61,922 nt of DNA from MED-G116 sp038147495 (GCA_038147495.1 JAYQTT010000017.1:1-61922); one strand, 5' to 3'; counted from the first letter of the stretch, positions 1 to 9,603 are shown. Program-made: numbers and translations. Notes: generated from the letters alone by a model not told the origin.

Positions 1-941
1 GCCGCCTCGGCATCAAACACCTCAATGAAGCTGCTGCCAATGATCTTGCGCTTTTGTTCCGGGTCATCGACACCGGCAAGGCGGCCCAAAAACAGCTCAG
101 ATGCGTCTTTATGCACAAGCGGGATGTTGTAATGATCGCCAAACAGCCGCACCACCTCATCGGCTTCACCGGCACGCAAAAGCCCATGATCAACAAACAC
201 GCATGTCAACTGATCGCCGATCGCCTCATGGATCAACACCGCGGCAACTGAACTGTCGACACCACCAGACAGCCCACAAATCACCTTTCCATCACCCACC
301 TGTTGGCGGATTGCGGCGATGGCGCGGTGCCGATAGGCCGCCATTGACCAGCTTCCCGAACATCCACAGATATCAAGCGCAAAGCGGGCAAGAAGCTTGT
401 CACCACCTTCAGTGTGAACAACTTCCGGATGGAATTGCACACCATAGAAATTGCGGCTTTCATCGGCAATTACAGCAAATGGCGCCCCTGCAGACCGGGC
501 AACCACCTGAAATCCATCGGGCAAGGCCGCCACATGGTCACCATGGCTCATCCAGACGATATGCGTCTTGGTGTCATCCCACACCCCGTCAAACAGGCGG
601 CATGGAGCCGTAATTTCCAGCTCCGCCCGGCCAAATTCACGGCTGCTGCCCGGCTCAACCCGTCCACCAAGCTGTTGGCAGATCGTCTGCTGACCATAGC
701 AAATGCCAAGGATCGGGATGCCAAGATCAAAAATCCCCTGTGGCGCCCGCGGTGTGTCGGCCATCGCCACTGACGCCGGACCTCCCGACAGGATAATGCC
801 TCGCGGCTTCACCGCCTCTATCTTTTCCGGCGCCGTCGTGCAGGGCAGTATTTCGGTATAGACCCCATTTTCACGGAGGCGGCGCGCAATCAACTGTGTG
901 ACCTGCGAGCCGAAATCAATAATCAAAACCGAGTCATTCAT
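1..941 (-). CDS. guaA: GMP synthase (glutamine-hydrolysing), N-terminal part, cut by window edge
   Basis: Converts XMP to GMP with glutamine and ATP, the last step of guanylate synthesis in the cytoplasm. About 313 codons are visible and the frame stays open to position 1, so the C-terminal dimerisation domain lies outside. The protein starts MNDSVLIIDFGSQ. The class I glutamine amidotransferase domain shows the nucleophile in GICYGQQ (Cys81) and the His-Glu pair in GVQFHPEV. The ATP pyrophosphatase P-loop SGGVDSS follows near residue 225. The ATG at 939-941 was chosen because it gives the family N-terminus. It lies 25 bp downstream of rsmB and in the same direction as guaB, a usual alphaproteobacterial purine cluster. 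Confidence 0.97.
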   Translation of the reverse strand, partial: MNDSVLIIDFGSQVTQLIARRLRENGVYTEILPCTTAPEKIEAVKPRGIILSGGPASVAMADTPRAPQGIFDLGIPILGICYGQQTICQQLGGRVEPGSSREFGRAELEITAPCRLFDGVWDDTKTHIVWMSHGDHVAALPDGFQVVARSAGAPFAVIADESRNFYGVQFHPEVVHTEGGDKLLARFALDICGCSGSWSMAAYRHRAIAAIRQQVGDGKVICGLSGGVDSSVAAVLIHEAIGDQLTCVFVDHGLLRAGEADEVVRLFGDHYNIPLVHKDASELFLGRLAGVDDPEQKRKIIGSSFIEVFDAEA

Positions 942-966
942 GATCTACCATCCTGCGCTCTGGCGG

Positions 967-1821
967 CTAGCGCAAACGCGCCTGCAAGACCGCCATAAAA
1001 AATCCATCCGTGCCATCGCGTCCCGGCAACAACCGTAACATCCCGTCATTTAATGGTGGGCATTCACCACCCCCAAGCGGTGTGATGCAGTCCTGCCATA
1101 TGCCGTTGATATCAGCCAGCTCCAATTCAGGTGCATCGGCCAATATCCGTTCAATCTGCGCCTCGCCCTCGCTGGCGAGAACCGAACAGGTGATATAGAC
1201 AATCCGCCCGCCCGGGGCGCACATACCACGTCCCTTTTCGAGCAATTCTGCCTGCAGGCCTGTATAACGGCTGACATGATCCTGGCTGCAACGCCATCTT
1301 GCATCGACCTGACGCCGCCATGTGCCAGAACCTGTGCAGGGCGCATCAATGACCACCCGGTCAAATTTACCACGCCAGCGCTTGGTGCCCCAGCCCTCAT
1401 CAACATGTTTGCGTTCAACATTGTGGATACCGGCGCGGCGCAAACGCTCGCCGCCGCGCTCAAGGCGTTCTGCATCGGTATCAAGGGCCAGCACACGGCC
1501 ACGATTTTGCATCTGCGCCGCCATTACCAGAGCCTTGCCACCGGCACCGGCGCAAATGTCGGCAACCTGCATCCCGGGGCGCGCATCGCATAGCAACGCC
1601 GCAATCTGCGAGCCTTCGTCCTGATATTCAAACAGCCCCTTCTTCCATTCTTGCAACTCTTCCGTCCGCGTTCTCTTTTCCAAGCGAATGCCCAGAGGGG
1701 AGAGCTTGGCAAGGTGGCACTTGATCCCACGCCCTGCTAAAGTCTCGCGAAGGGCGCGGCGATCTGCAAGTTTGAGTGGGTTTATCCGTATATCGGTTGC
1801 CGCCTCGCCTTGCAGGGGCAC
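967..1821 (-). CDS. rsmB: 16S rRNA m5C methyltransferase RsmB, catalytic C-terminal part (frameshifted)
   Basis: Catalytic half of an RsmB/Sun/NOP2-family 16S rRNA cytosine-5 methyltransferase, which uses S-adenosylmethionine. Visible motifs are the SAM loop ADICAGAGGKAL, motif IV DAPCTGSGTW with the release cysteine, and motif VI YITCSV with the catalytic cysteine. The frame opens with a GTG at 1819-1821, but this is not a convincing start. The sequence continues logically from the NusB-like domain encoded one frame away (1628-2287). The break falls at the CCCC run near 1815-1818 (minus-strand sense GTGCCCCTGC); removing one C joins the two halves. It is therefore either a pseudogene or a base-call error, and should be read as one gene spanning 967-2287. 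Confidence 0.85.
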   Translation of the reverse strand: MPLQGEAATDIRINPLKLADRRALRETLAGRGIKCHLAKLSPLGIRLEKRTRTEELQEWKKGLFEYQDEGSQIAALLCDARPGMQVADICAGAGGKALVMAAQMQNRGRVLALDTDAERLERGGERLRRAGIHNVERKHVDEGWGTKRWRGKFDRVVIDAPCTGSGTWRRQVDARWRCSQDHVSRYTGLQAELLEKGRGMCAPGGRIVYITCSVLASEGEAQIERILADAPELELADINGIWQDCITPLGGGECPPLNDGMLRLLPGRDGTDGFFMAVLQARLR

Positions 1822-2287
1822 GCAATTCCTCGTCAGTTTGCGCCCTTAGAGCCGCCTCGGTATCGGCAATCAAAAATGCCGGCCATTCAAGCGCCACATC
1901 ACGCGGCATCGCCGGATCGTCAAGCCCCTGCTCAGACAAACGAGCAACGAGTTGTTTTTCATCTTCGTCAAGCGCATGCGGGCCATGCTTGTCATCACCC
2001 GCGAAAAGAGCCTCAATCTCGGCAGCAGACATGCCTGTCACCAAAATCGCGGCGGCAATAGCGATACTGCGCGGCGTCACCTCTGCTTTACAGGTCTCAA
2101 GATGCCAGAACAGGCGCGCCCAATGGCGATGCAATTGCCAAAAAGCGTGGCTGATTGCCTGTCTGTCTCCAGATCCCGCATAGCGGCGCTTTTGCAGGTC
2201 ACGCCGCAAGGCATGCCCGGCCAGCTGGCCATCCTGCATCGCATCAACAATTTCAATAAGGGCAGCAAAACGTGCGGCTGGTGTCAT
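1628..2287 (-). CDS. rsmB: RsmB N-terminal NusB-like domain (frameshifted half)
   Basis: About 155 N-terminal residues, beginning MTPAARFAALIEIVD, form the helical NusB-like RNA-binding domain that precedes the methyltransferase domain in RsmB. After LRAQTDEELRA the reading frame leaves the family: the tail down to 1628 is an out-of-frame reading of the catalytic domain found at 967-1821. The ATG at 2285-2287 has AGGA about 8 bases upstream and follows guaB by 69 bp, so it is probably translated from the guaB transcript. If the shift is real, a truncated RNA-binding domain would be made and the methyltransferase lost. Confidence 0.8.
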   Translation of the reverse strand: MTPAARFAALIEIVDAMQDGQLAGHALRRDLQKRRYAGSGDRQAISHAFWQLHRHWARLFWHLETCKAEVTPRSIAIAAAILVTGMSAAEIEALFAGDDKHGPHALDEDEKQLVARLSEQGLDDPAMPRDVALEWPAFLIADTEAALRAQTDEELRAPARRGGNRYTDKPTQTCRSPRPSRDFSRAWDQVPPCQALPSGHSLGKENADGRVARMEEGAV

Positions 2288-2356
2288 TTACTCATTCCTG
2301 AATCGGTTTGCGCCTGCCCGGTCCATCTGGCGGGCCGCCGCTTCACCATCTCCGTC

Positions 2357-3826
2357 TTACATTCCGGGGCGATAATTGGGTGACTCGCGGGTGATCGTGA
2401 CGTCATGCACATGTGACTCGGCAAGCCCAGCGCCGGTGATGCGAAGGAACTTGGCATTCGATTGCATATCAGCAATCGTTGCATTTCCAGTATACCCCAT
2501 CGCCGCACGCAACCCGCCGAGCAACTGGTGCAGGACATTTTCTGCCGGCCCCTTATAGGGTACCTGCCCTTCAATACCTTCAGGCACAAGCTTCAATGGC
2601 TGGGAAATTTCAGCCTGAAAATAGCGATCTGCCGACCCGCGCGCCATGGCCCCTGTCGAGCCCATACCGCGATACGCCTTATAGGAGCGCCCCTGATGAA
2701 GATAGACTTCGCCTGGTGTCTCATCGGTTCCAGCCAGCAATGAACCGATCATCGCCGCATCACCGCCTGCCGCAATCGCCTTGGCAAGGTCACCCGAATA
2801 TTTGATCCCGCCATCAGCAATCACCGGCACATCTTCTGCGTGACATACTTCTGCGGCATCTATGATTGCTGTCAATTGTGGCACACCGACACCAGCAACC
2901 ATACGTGTCGTACAGATGGACCCGGGCCCAATCCCCACCTTGACCGCATCCGCGCCGGCATCAATCAACGCCCGCGCACCATCGGCTGTAGCAACATTGC
3001 CACCAATTACCTGTGCGGCATTGGCCATCTTGCGAACGGCTGTCACCGCCTTCAGCACGCCCTCCGAATGTCCGTGCGCTGTATCAACAATGATCACATC
3101 GGCACCAGCGTCGATCAGCGCCTCTGCCCTTGCCAGCCCATCCGGCCCGGCACCAGTTGCCGCCGCGACCAGAAGCCGCCCGGCCGCATCCTTTGACGCC
3201 ATCGGATGATTTGTCGCCTTTTCCATGTCCTTGACGGTGATCAGACCGATACAGCAGCCATCACCATCGACCACAACAAGCTTTTCGATCCGGTTTTCAT
3301 GCAGCAAGCGTTTCGCGTCTTCCTGCGTTGCCCCATCACGCACGGTTACAACCTCGCGCGTCATCAAGTCACCAACCTTTTGTGATCTGTCACTGGCAAA
3401 CCGAACGTCACGATTGGTCAATATGCCAACCAGCTTTTGTGGCCCCGCGCCGCGTCCATCAACAACCGGAATGCCACTTATATTGTTTTCCTGCATCAGT
3501 GCCAGCGCATCGCCCAGGGTCTTGTCAGCGGTAATTGTCAGCGGATTAACAACCATGCCAGACTCATATCGTTTGACGCGGGCAATCTCGGCGGCCTGCT
3601 CTTCGATGCTCAAATTCTTGTGAATAACGCCGATACCACCAGCCTGTGCCATGGCAATGGCGAGACGGTGTTCCGTTACCGTGTCCATCGCCGCGGAGAT
3701 CAATGGAATATTCAGCGACAATGACCGTGTCAGGCGCGTTGATACATTGGTTTCTGCTGGCAAAATAGCCGAACGCGCCGGTTGAAGAAGAACATCATCA
3801 AACGTCAAAGCTTCACGAATTTTCAT
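2357..3826 (-). CDS. guaB: IMP dehydrogenase
   Basis: Oxidises IMP to XMP with NAD+, the committed step of GMP synthesis, and supplies GuaA encoded downstream. The 489-residue length is normal. The N-terminus MKIREALTFDDVLLQPA is typical, a tandem CBS (Bateman) module occupies roughly residues 95-215, and the catalytic loop GPGSICTTR carries the nucleophilic cysteine. The flap region with YRGMGS follows. The open frame extends 17 codons further upstream, but the ATG at 3824-3826 has GAGAGG in front and matches the family start. It follows rlmE by 86 bp and precedes rsmB and guaA on the same strand, so a shared transcript is likely. Confidence 0.98.
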   Translation of the reverse strand: MKIREALTFDDVLLQPARSAILPAETNVSTRLTRSLSLNIPLISAAMDTVTEHRLAIAMAQAGGIGVIHKNLSIEEQAAEIARVKRYESGMVVNPLTITADKTLGDALALMQENNISGIPVVDGRGAGPQKLVGILTNRDVRFASDRSQKVGDLMTREVVTVRDGATQEDAKRLLHENRIEKLVVVDGDGCCIGLITVKDMEKATNHPMASKDAAGRLLVAAATGAGPDGLARAEALIDAGADVIIVDTAHGHSEGVLKAVTAVRKMANAAQVIGGNVATADGARALIDAGADAVKVGIGPGSICTTRMVAGVGVPQLTAIIDAAEVCHAEDVPVIADGGIKYSGDLAKAIAAGGDAAMIGSLLAGTDETPGEVYLHQGRSYKAYRGMGSTGAMARGSADRYFQAEISQPLKLVPEGIEGQVPYKGPAENVLHQLLGGLRAAMGYTGNATIADMQSNAKFLRITGAGLAESHVHDVTITRESPNYRPGM

Positions 3827-3912
3827 GGGTGCCTCTCGTGGTGGCGCCCGAATATGGGCCGCCTGGTCGGTGGCCACGCACTATATCCAAGCCGCCCGAT
3901 GAATCATAGTCC

Positions 3913-4737
3913 CTAAATCGGGGAAAAACCGCCCTGCGTATCGGATGATTGCGCGGCCTCTGATTCATCACCTGAGTCGGTCTCCGCATCAGCTTTATCA
4001 GACGCGGCCTGCTCGCCGTGAAAGCCGGTCGCAAGAACATAGCTTTCCACAGATTCCTGTCGACTTGCCGCAGGCTTGACATGCCGCACGGTGGCAAAAT
4101 TGCGTTGCAAAAGATCGAGGACGCTGCGCTCTGCCCCACCGCGGAAACATTTGGCCAGAAAAAAACCGTCCCTGTTCAGGATCTCCAGCGCAAAATCAAG
4201 CGCCGCCTCAAGAAGCGCCGTGGTGCGGAGATGGTCTGTCGCCCTGTGCCCTGTGGTGGCCGCGGCCATATCGCTCAACACGCCATCGGCGGCACCACCC
4301 ACTGCATCGCGCACCTGTGAAAGCATAGCCTCGTCCATCATGTCGCCGACAAAGATATCAGCATCAACAATTGTCTCGGTTTCCAGCAAATCGATTCCAA
4401 CCAGACGAGCCGGACCCTGACCAAGCTTGGTGCGCATTGATGCCACCTGCATCCACCCTCCCGGCGCGCAGCCAAGATCGACAATCGCCATCCCCGGCTT
4501 GAACAGCTTGTAGCGGTCATCAATTTGCTCAAGTTTCAGGGCAGCACGTGATCGAAAACCACGCGACTTTGCCTCGGCGACAAATGGATCATTCAACTGC
4601 CGGGTCAGCCAGCGCTGTGATGACACTTTGCGTCCACGCATCTTTTTCGGCTGGCGCGTCAGACCGGCCTTGCCGCGATAGCTGCGTCCAGACGGCCCTT
4701 TTTTAGTCCCGCCACCGTCATTGTTCTGTCCAGCCAT
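3913..4737 (-). CDS. rlmE: 23S rRNA (U2552-2'-O) methyltransferase RlmE/FtsJ
   Basis: Methylates the 2'-hydroxyl of U2552 in the 23S A-loop during late large-subunit assembly. The K-D-K-E catalytic tetrad can be placed in SRAALKLEQID, VLSDMAA, FLAKCFRGG and ESYVLATG, and the SAM loop is DLGCAPGGW. A basic, glycine-rich N-terminal extension of about 35 residues and an acidic C-terminal tail (rich in D, E and S) flank the core, giving about 274 residues against about 209 in E. coli. The ATG at 4735-4737 (MAGQNND) was preferred for AAAGG upstream. An ATG at 4759-4761 and a TTG at 4773 are in frame but lack a clear ribosome-binding site. Confidence 0.94.
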   Translation of the reverse strand: MAGQNNDGGGTKKGPSGRSYRGKAGLTRQPKKMRGRKVSSQRWLTRQLNDPFVAEAKSRGFRSRAALKLEQIDDRYKLFKPGMAIVDLGCAPGGWMQVASMRTKLGQGPARLVGIDLLETETIVDADIFVGDMMDEAMLSQVRDAVGGAADGVLSDMAAATTGHRATDHLRTTALLEAALDFALEILNRDGFFLAKCFRGGAERSVLDLLQRNFATVRHVKPAASRQESVESYVLATGFHGEQAASDKADAETDSGDESEAAQSSDTQGGFSPI

Positions 4738-4950
4738 TGTCGCGTTCCAACCTTTATGCATCGATGAAGGCAAATGATACCCATCACCCGCCTGCTGGCA
4801 AAGACTAGCATATCTTTTCTTCCAACATTTAAGTAAATACTACTAGACTGCCAGCCACGGCGACAATGCAGGGCAAATGCCTGCATCTTGGCCGATGATG
4901 GATCCTGTGTGGCGGTTTTTGGCTCCTGCTGACTGGCCTTTGGCGTGCCC

Positions 4951-5017
4951 AGTGAATTATTGGGCTAGTGAATTATTTGGGCCTGCGAATTATTTGGGCC
5001 AGTGAAACATTTTGGCC
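4951..5017 (+). repeat. 17-bp tandem repeat, four copies, just upstream of the MATE gene
   Basis: Four consecutive imperfect units: 4951-4966 (16 bp), 4967-4983, 4984-5000 and 5001-5017 (17 bp each), consensus AGTGAATTATTTGGGCC. A fifth AGTG begins at 5018. The array ends 18 bp before the chosen ATG of the MATE transporter and lies in the 298-bp gap between the divergent rlmE and MATE genes. The rest of the gap holds a 7-bp hairpin (4866-4886) without a T run, and no further gene. The AT-rich core may overlap the MATE promoter or leader, so copy number could affect expression; that is inference. Confidence 0.85.
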
Positions 5018-5035
5018 AGTGTGAAAGCAAAGTTG

Positions 5036-6448
5036 ATGCAACCTTCATCCCCGTCCACCAGCGCGCCACAAACACCAACGCTGGATTGGTCAACGCATCA
5101 TTGGCAGAATCTGCGATTGGCCATGCCAATTGTTGTCAGCGCTCTTGCGGTGATCGGCATCTCGACCGCAGATATCATCGCGATGGGCTGGATCGACAGC
5201 GTCAATCTGGCGGCAGGCTCACTTGGCCTGCGCTATTATCAACCTCTCTATTTCTTTGCGCTCGGGATCACCTTGCCCGTTGGCGCGTTGATTGCCCAAG
5301 CCCTTGGGGCGGATGATGACCGACAAATTCGCCGGGCACTTCGTCAGGGGCTTCTGATTGGATTCATTATCGGGATTGCCTCGGCACCAATAATGCTTGC
5401 CGGACCAACCATCCTTGTCTGGCTTGGTCAGGACCCACAGCTTGCGGCAATGACATCGGAATTCTTGTTCTGGTCGGCCATTGGCCTGCCCTTTAATTTC
5501 ATTTTCTTCGTGTTGCGCCAATATGTGGTTGCCCATCAGAAACCCCTGCCACAAGTCATCGCTTCGATCAGTGGGATGCTTTTCAATGCTCTTGGCAATT
5601 ACCTGCTCGTCGATGGCGTTGGCCCATTCCCGGCAATGGGTCTTGCCGGGATCGCCCTTTCGACCACCCTTACATGGCTGTTGATCAGCATCGCACTTGC
5701 CTTTTACATCGCGACAACCGAGCCCTATCGATCATCGCAACCATTTCGCCGCCTGTGGGTCATGGACTGGCATGTGACCTGGCGCATCACCCGTATCGGC
5801 TTTCCGATCGGCCTGACCATTGTGGCCGAAAGCGGCATGTTCATTGCCATTGGACTGATTATCGGAATTTTTGGCACGGCAGCGCTCGCGGCCAGCGCCA
5901 TCGCCAACCAGATTGCCGCAATCGCCTTCATGGTGCCAATCGCGCTTGGTCAGGCGGGCACAATAAGGGTTGCACATTTTGCCGGTGCGGGTGACCGCGA
6001 AAATCTGCGCCGGAGCGCGTTGTCGGTGATCATTGTGGGAATCATTGTGACCTCGATTACCATGGTCATTCTGCTTGCTGCGCCATTTCAGCTGATCGAT
6101 ATCTATCTCAATCACGATGATCTTTTGCTTGACGAAGTCGTGGCGCTGGCCATGCCAATGGTGCTGATTGCCGCGCTATTCCAAATACCGGATGGGCTTC
6201 AGGGCATCGCAAACTCTATATTGCGTGGAATGAATGACACGCGCATCACAGCCGTTCTTGCCATTTCCAGCTTTTGGCTGGTTGGCGTTGGTGGCGGCAC
6301 CTTGATCGGCGTTGGCCTCGGCTATGGGCCTGTCGGTGTATGGTCGGGCCTGTTGCTTGGCCTGGTTGCGGCGTCATCAACGCTGATGTGGCGGGTAATT
6401 CGCGCCCTCAGGCATTTGCGGGCTGGCGGTAACATCTTGTCTGACTGA
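5036..6448 (+). CDS. MATE family multidrug/toxin exporter (NorM-like)
   Basis: Inner-membrane cation-coupled efflux pump of the MATE family. About 470 residues with roughly twelve hydrophobic segments in two homologous halves. Early residues include PIVVSALAVIGISTADIIAM, followed by the MATE-type segments LYFFALGITLPVGALIAQALG and MLFNALGNYLL. The ATG at 5036 gives MQPSSPST; an in-frame TTG at 5012 and a GTG at 5021 sit in the end of the tandem repeat and have no better ribosome-binding site. It lies 22 bp ahead of glnE, so the two may be co-transcribed, although no functional link is known. The substrate cannot be told from sequence. Confidence 0.9.
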   Translation: MQPSSPSTSAPQTPTLDWSTHHWQNLRLAMPIVVSALAVIGISTADIIAMGWIDSVNLAAGSLGLRYYQPLYFFALGITLPVGALIAQALGADDDRQIRRALRQGLLIGFIIGIASAPIMLAGPTILVWLGQDPQLAAMTSEFLFWSAIGLPFNFIFFVLRQYVVAHQKPLPQVIASISGMLFNALGNYLLVDGVGPFPAMGLAGIALSTTLTWLLISIALAFYIATTEPYRSSQPFRRLWVMDWHVTWRITRIGFPIGLTIVAESGMFIAIGLIIGIFGTAALAASAIANQIAAIAFMVPIALGQAGTIRVAHFAGAGDRENLRRSALSVIIVGIIVTSITMVILLAAPFQLIDIYLNHDDLLLDEVVALAMPMVLIAALFQIPDGLQGIANSILRGMNDTRITAVLAISSFWLVGVGGGTLIGVGLGYGPVGVWSGLLLGLVAASSTLMWRVIRALRHLRAGGNILSD

Positions 6449-6470
6449 TTGGCTTTGCTATGGTTTTTTG

Positions 6471-9419
6471 ATGACTGAAGATTTTGCCACATCCGCTGCA
6501 GAATATTTGTGCCCCGGCCTGCCAATCGTGGACGCCACACAGCAGGCGTTACTGGCAGAGCTGATTGATCAGGCCAAAACCATCCCTAATCTCGGAAAAA
6601 CGCCCTTCAGCGCCGAGGATCTGGCCCGAAGCCTCATTCATTCGCGATATCTTCAGGGATTGGTGCGGCGCCATCCTGACGACATCGCACCAATCCTGAG
6701 CGGTAACGCCGACAAGCTGATCACCAAAGCCTGTGAAGATTTGGCAAAAGTTGGAAATGAAGGGGGTGATGAAACACAATTCATCAGCGCCTTGCGTCAA
6801 TTGCGCCAGCGCAGCGCCCTTGCGGTGGCGCTTGCTGACATTGCCGGGACGGATGATATAGCAACGCAAATGGCATGGTTGTCACACGCCGCGGAAACCG
6901 CAGTCCAGGCAAGCGTGCAGCACCTTTTCAAACGCGCCGCAGAGCGTGGCCTATGCGGCCCGCAAAAGGCCGATTTGGAAGGATGCGGCTGGGTGATATT
7001 GGCCTTGGGCAAACTTGGCGCTGGCGAGCTGAATTTTTCCTCGGATATCGATTTGATCATCCTGCATGATCCAGTGAACAACCCCCTCACCGATCGACAA
7101 ACTGCCCAGAAATTTTATGTGGAACAAACAAGGTCACTTGTCCGTTTGCTCTCGCAGTCGACAAGTGATGGCATTGGCTGGCGGGTTGATTTACGGCTCC
7201 GGCCGGATCCGGGGGCAACGGCTGTCAGCATTCAGATTGACGCGGCCCTTGGGTACTATGAATCCATTGCCCGCACATGGGAACGCGCCGCCTTCATTCG
7301 TGCCCGGCCAATCGCCGGTGATATCGCGCTTGGCAACCGTTTTCTGGCTGATATTCAGCCATTCATCTGGCGGCGCACCCTTGATTACACCGTTTTGGAT
7401 GACATGAAATCGATGCTGCGCCGTCCACCGCAACCTGCCGGGTGGCTGGGGTATAACCTGAAATCCGGGAAAAACGGTATTCGGCAAATCGAATTCTTCA
7501 CCCATGTTCTACAGCTTGTCGCTGGCGGGCGCGCTCCTGAAATTCGTTTGTCTGACACATTGTCTGCCCTTGGCGCCCTCGCTGAAGGAGACTGGATAAC
7601 GCCCGATCAGGCCATGACGCTCGGCAGACTATATCATGGACTTCGCCGCGTTGAGCACAGGCTACAGATGATTGGTGATACGCAAACCCACTCGCTGCCA
7701 AGAGGCAATGATGAGATGGCCCTGTTTGCCCGTTTTCTGGGACATGCCAGCGCTGATGATCTGTGTGAAGCGCTCGCCAAAGTGATGGCCGCTGTCGGCA
7801 CACACACATCACACAAGCTGCTTGACGAGAATATCGGTGGTACGGGCGATAAAACGGCACAGGAAAGAGACGCAGATGGTGAAGATGCCGGGCTGCTTCT
7901 CGATGACCATGAACAGCTCGAAGACTGGCTGACAGCCCACGGCTTTTCCCGCCCTGCGGACATTTCGGCAACGCTTGACGGGTGGCTTGCTGGACGTATT
8001 GCGACAACCCGGGGCGAGCGGGCGCGGACACTCCTGAAGCAATTGATGCCGACAATACTGACCAATCTGGCGGCCGGCGATGCGCCAGATGACCAATTCG
8101 CCGCCTTTGCCCAATTTGTGGAAGGACTGCCCGCCAGTGTGCAGATTTTCTCGCTGCTGGACCACAATCGCCCACTGACACGGCTGTTATGTGACATGTT
8201 GGTCCTGTCGCCGCGTATGGCAGCCTATTTGCGGCGCCACCCGACGCTTTTTGACCTCGTTTTGTTTGACGATTTTTTCGACCCCCTACCCGATGCATCG
8301 ATGCTTCTGGCAAAGCTCGAAACAGCCATTGAAGGTCAAGATATCGAAGCCGCTTTGGACGAAATCAAACGCCGGACACGCGAATGGAAATTCCGCGCCG
8401 AAGTACAGGCACTCAGCCGTGTTTTGCCCACAAGTGGGTTGAACATCGCCCTGACCGCAATTGCCGATGCCGTTGTCAGGATGGTCCACCGCCTTGCCTG
8501 TCAGGACATGCAACGCCGCCACGGTGAGATTGACGGGGGCAGCGCCGTTCTCGCACTTGGTCGCCTTGGAGTGGGCATGTTAACGGCACGATCAGATCTT
8601 GATCTCGTCATGGTCTATGAAGTCGCCGACAACGCCGTGTCGAATGGCGCAAGATCAATCGGTGCTTCAGCCTATTTTGCGCGTTTGACCCAGACTTTTG
8701 TCAGTTGGCTCAGCAGCGCAAGCGCCGAAGGCAGCCTTTACGAGGTGGATATGCGGCTGCGGCCGGACGGCGAAAAGGGAAGCATTGCGGTCAGCCTTCA
8801 GCGCTTTAATGATTACTACGCCGAAGATGCGTGGTTATGGGAAAAGCTGGCGCTCGCGAAAGGCCGGATTATATGCGCTGGCCCAGCGGACACCCCCATG
8901 AAAGAACGCCTTGAACAGACAGTTACAGCCATCGTTGGTGCCAAACAGCCACTTCAAAACGTCAGCAAGGCCATTCATGAAATGCGCGACCGATTGCGCG
9001 ATAATTATGGTGATGCGCCTGCCTTGCAGCTTCGTAAATTACCCGGTGGGCTTGCCGAACTGGATTTGTTGATACAAGGCCTTCGTCTTGCCCATGCTGA
9101 CCATTTTACTGGCACCGGACAAAGCCCATTCGAAATCATCACCACATTGCAAACAGCCGATGAATTGTCGGCAGAGGACGCAAACGAGCTGGAAACAGCG
9201 AGCCTTCTATTCGCCAATGTGCAGAATAACCTGCGCCTTTGCCTTGGTAATGTCGGCCAAAATACCGAAAGTTTTTCGCCCGCGGTTCTTCGCTTTCTGG
9301 TCGAGACAAACGATGTTGCTGAAGAAGCCCAACTGATCGCCGCGCTCGATACGTCACGACAAAAAGTTCAGGTGTTGTTTGATCGTATTTTCCCGCCGAA
9401 AACCGATGCCGATCCATGA
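6471..9419 (+). CDS. glnE: Bifunctional glutamine synthetase adenylyltransferase / adenylyl-removing enzyme
   Basis: Adds AMP to glutamine synthetase, and removes it, in response to PII and glutamine, so setting ammonium assimilation. The 982 residues match the family. Two nucleotidyltransferase domains are visible: the N-terminal deadenylylase with LGKLGAGELNFSSDIDLI near residue 180 and the C-terminal adenylylase with LGRLGVGMLTARSDLDLV near residue 695, each with the D-x-D metal pair. In both motifs the second glycine of the usual LGG is replaced (LGA, LGV). The ATG at 6471 was preferred to the preceding TTG at 6468. Its cognate PII gene glnK lies about 12 kb away in this window with amt. 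Confidence 0.97.
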   Translation: MTEDFATSAAEYLCPGLPIVDATQQALLAELIDQAKTIPNLGKTPFSAEDLARSLIHSRYLQGLVRRHPDDIAPILSGNADKLITKACEDLAKVGNEGGDETQFISALRQLRQRSALAVALADIAGTDDIATQMAWLSHAAETAVQASVQHLFKRAAERGLCGPQKADLEGCGWVILALGKLGAGELNFSSDIDLIILHDPVNNPLTDRQTAQKFYVEQTRSLVRLLSQSTSDGIGWRVDLRLRPDPGATAVSIQIDAALGYYESIARTWERAAFIRARPIAGDIALGNRFLADIQPFIWRRTLDYTVLDDMKSMLRRPPQPAGWLGYNLKSGKNGIRQIEFFTHVLQLVAGGRAPEIRLSDTLSALGALAEGDWITPDQAMTLGRLYHGLRRVEHRLQMIGDTQTHSLPRGNDEMALFARFLGHASADDLCEALAKVMAAVGTHTSHKLLDENIGGTGDKTAQERDADGEDAGLLLDDHEQLEDWLTAHGFSRPADISATLDGWLAGRIATTRGERARTLLKQLMPTILTNLAAGDAPDDQFAAFAQFVEGLPASVQIFSLLDHNRPLTRLLCDMLVLSPRMAAYLRRHPTLFDLVLFDDFFDPLPDASMLLAKLETAIEGQDIEAALDEIKRRTREWKFRAEVQALSRVLPTSGLNIALTAIADAVVRMVHRLACQDMQRRHGEIDGGSAVLALGRLGVGMLTARSDLDLVMVYEVADNAVSNGARSIGASAYFARLTQTFVSWLSSASAEGSLYEVDMRLRPDGEKGSIAVSLQRFNDYYAEDAWLWEKLALAKGRIICAGPADTPMKERLEQTVTAIVGAKQPLQNVSKAIHEMRDRLRDNYGDAPALQLRKLPGGLAELDLLIQGLRLAHADHFTGTGQSPFEIITTLQTADELSAEDANELETASLLFANVQNNLRLCLGNVGQNTESFSPAVLRFLVETNDVAEEAQLIAALDTSRQKVQVLFDRIFPPKTDADP

Positions 9420-9603
9420 TAAATGGACAAAAAAGGCTTTGGTTTAAAAACGACGGGATTTTGTAGAATTCAAGACAGACGAAAAGGGTTTTGAGGGCGT
9501 ATCCACCCCCTCTAATTTCTTTCGTTAACAGCTTGTATGACATGTGAAGCCACGCCTGCCGCAAGGTGCTGGCTTGATGTCATTTGGAAAGTGAGAGATC
9601 GGC

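Noticed and set aside
101..613. 170-residue open frame on the plus strand
   Set aside because: Antisense to guaA, rich in His, Pro and Arg, and without family features.
4866..4886. ATGCAGG / CCTGCAT hairpin between rlmE and the MATE gene
   Set aside because: No T run follows and it lies between divergent genes, so it is not a terminator; role unknown.
7498..8313. 271-residue open frame on the minus strand inside glnE
   Set aside because: It lies antisense to a strong glnE coding region with no ribosome-binding site or family match; it is a shadow of GC-rich coding.
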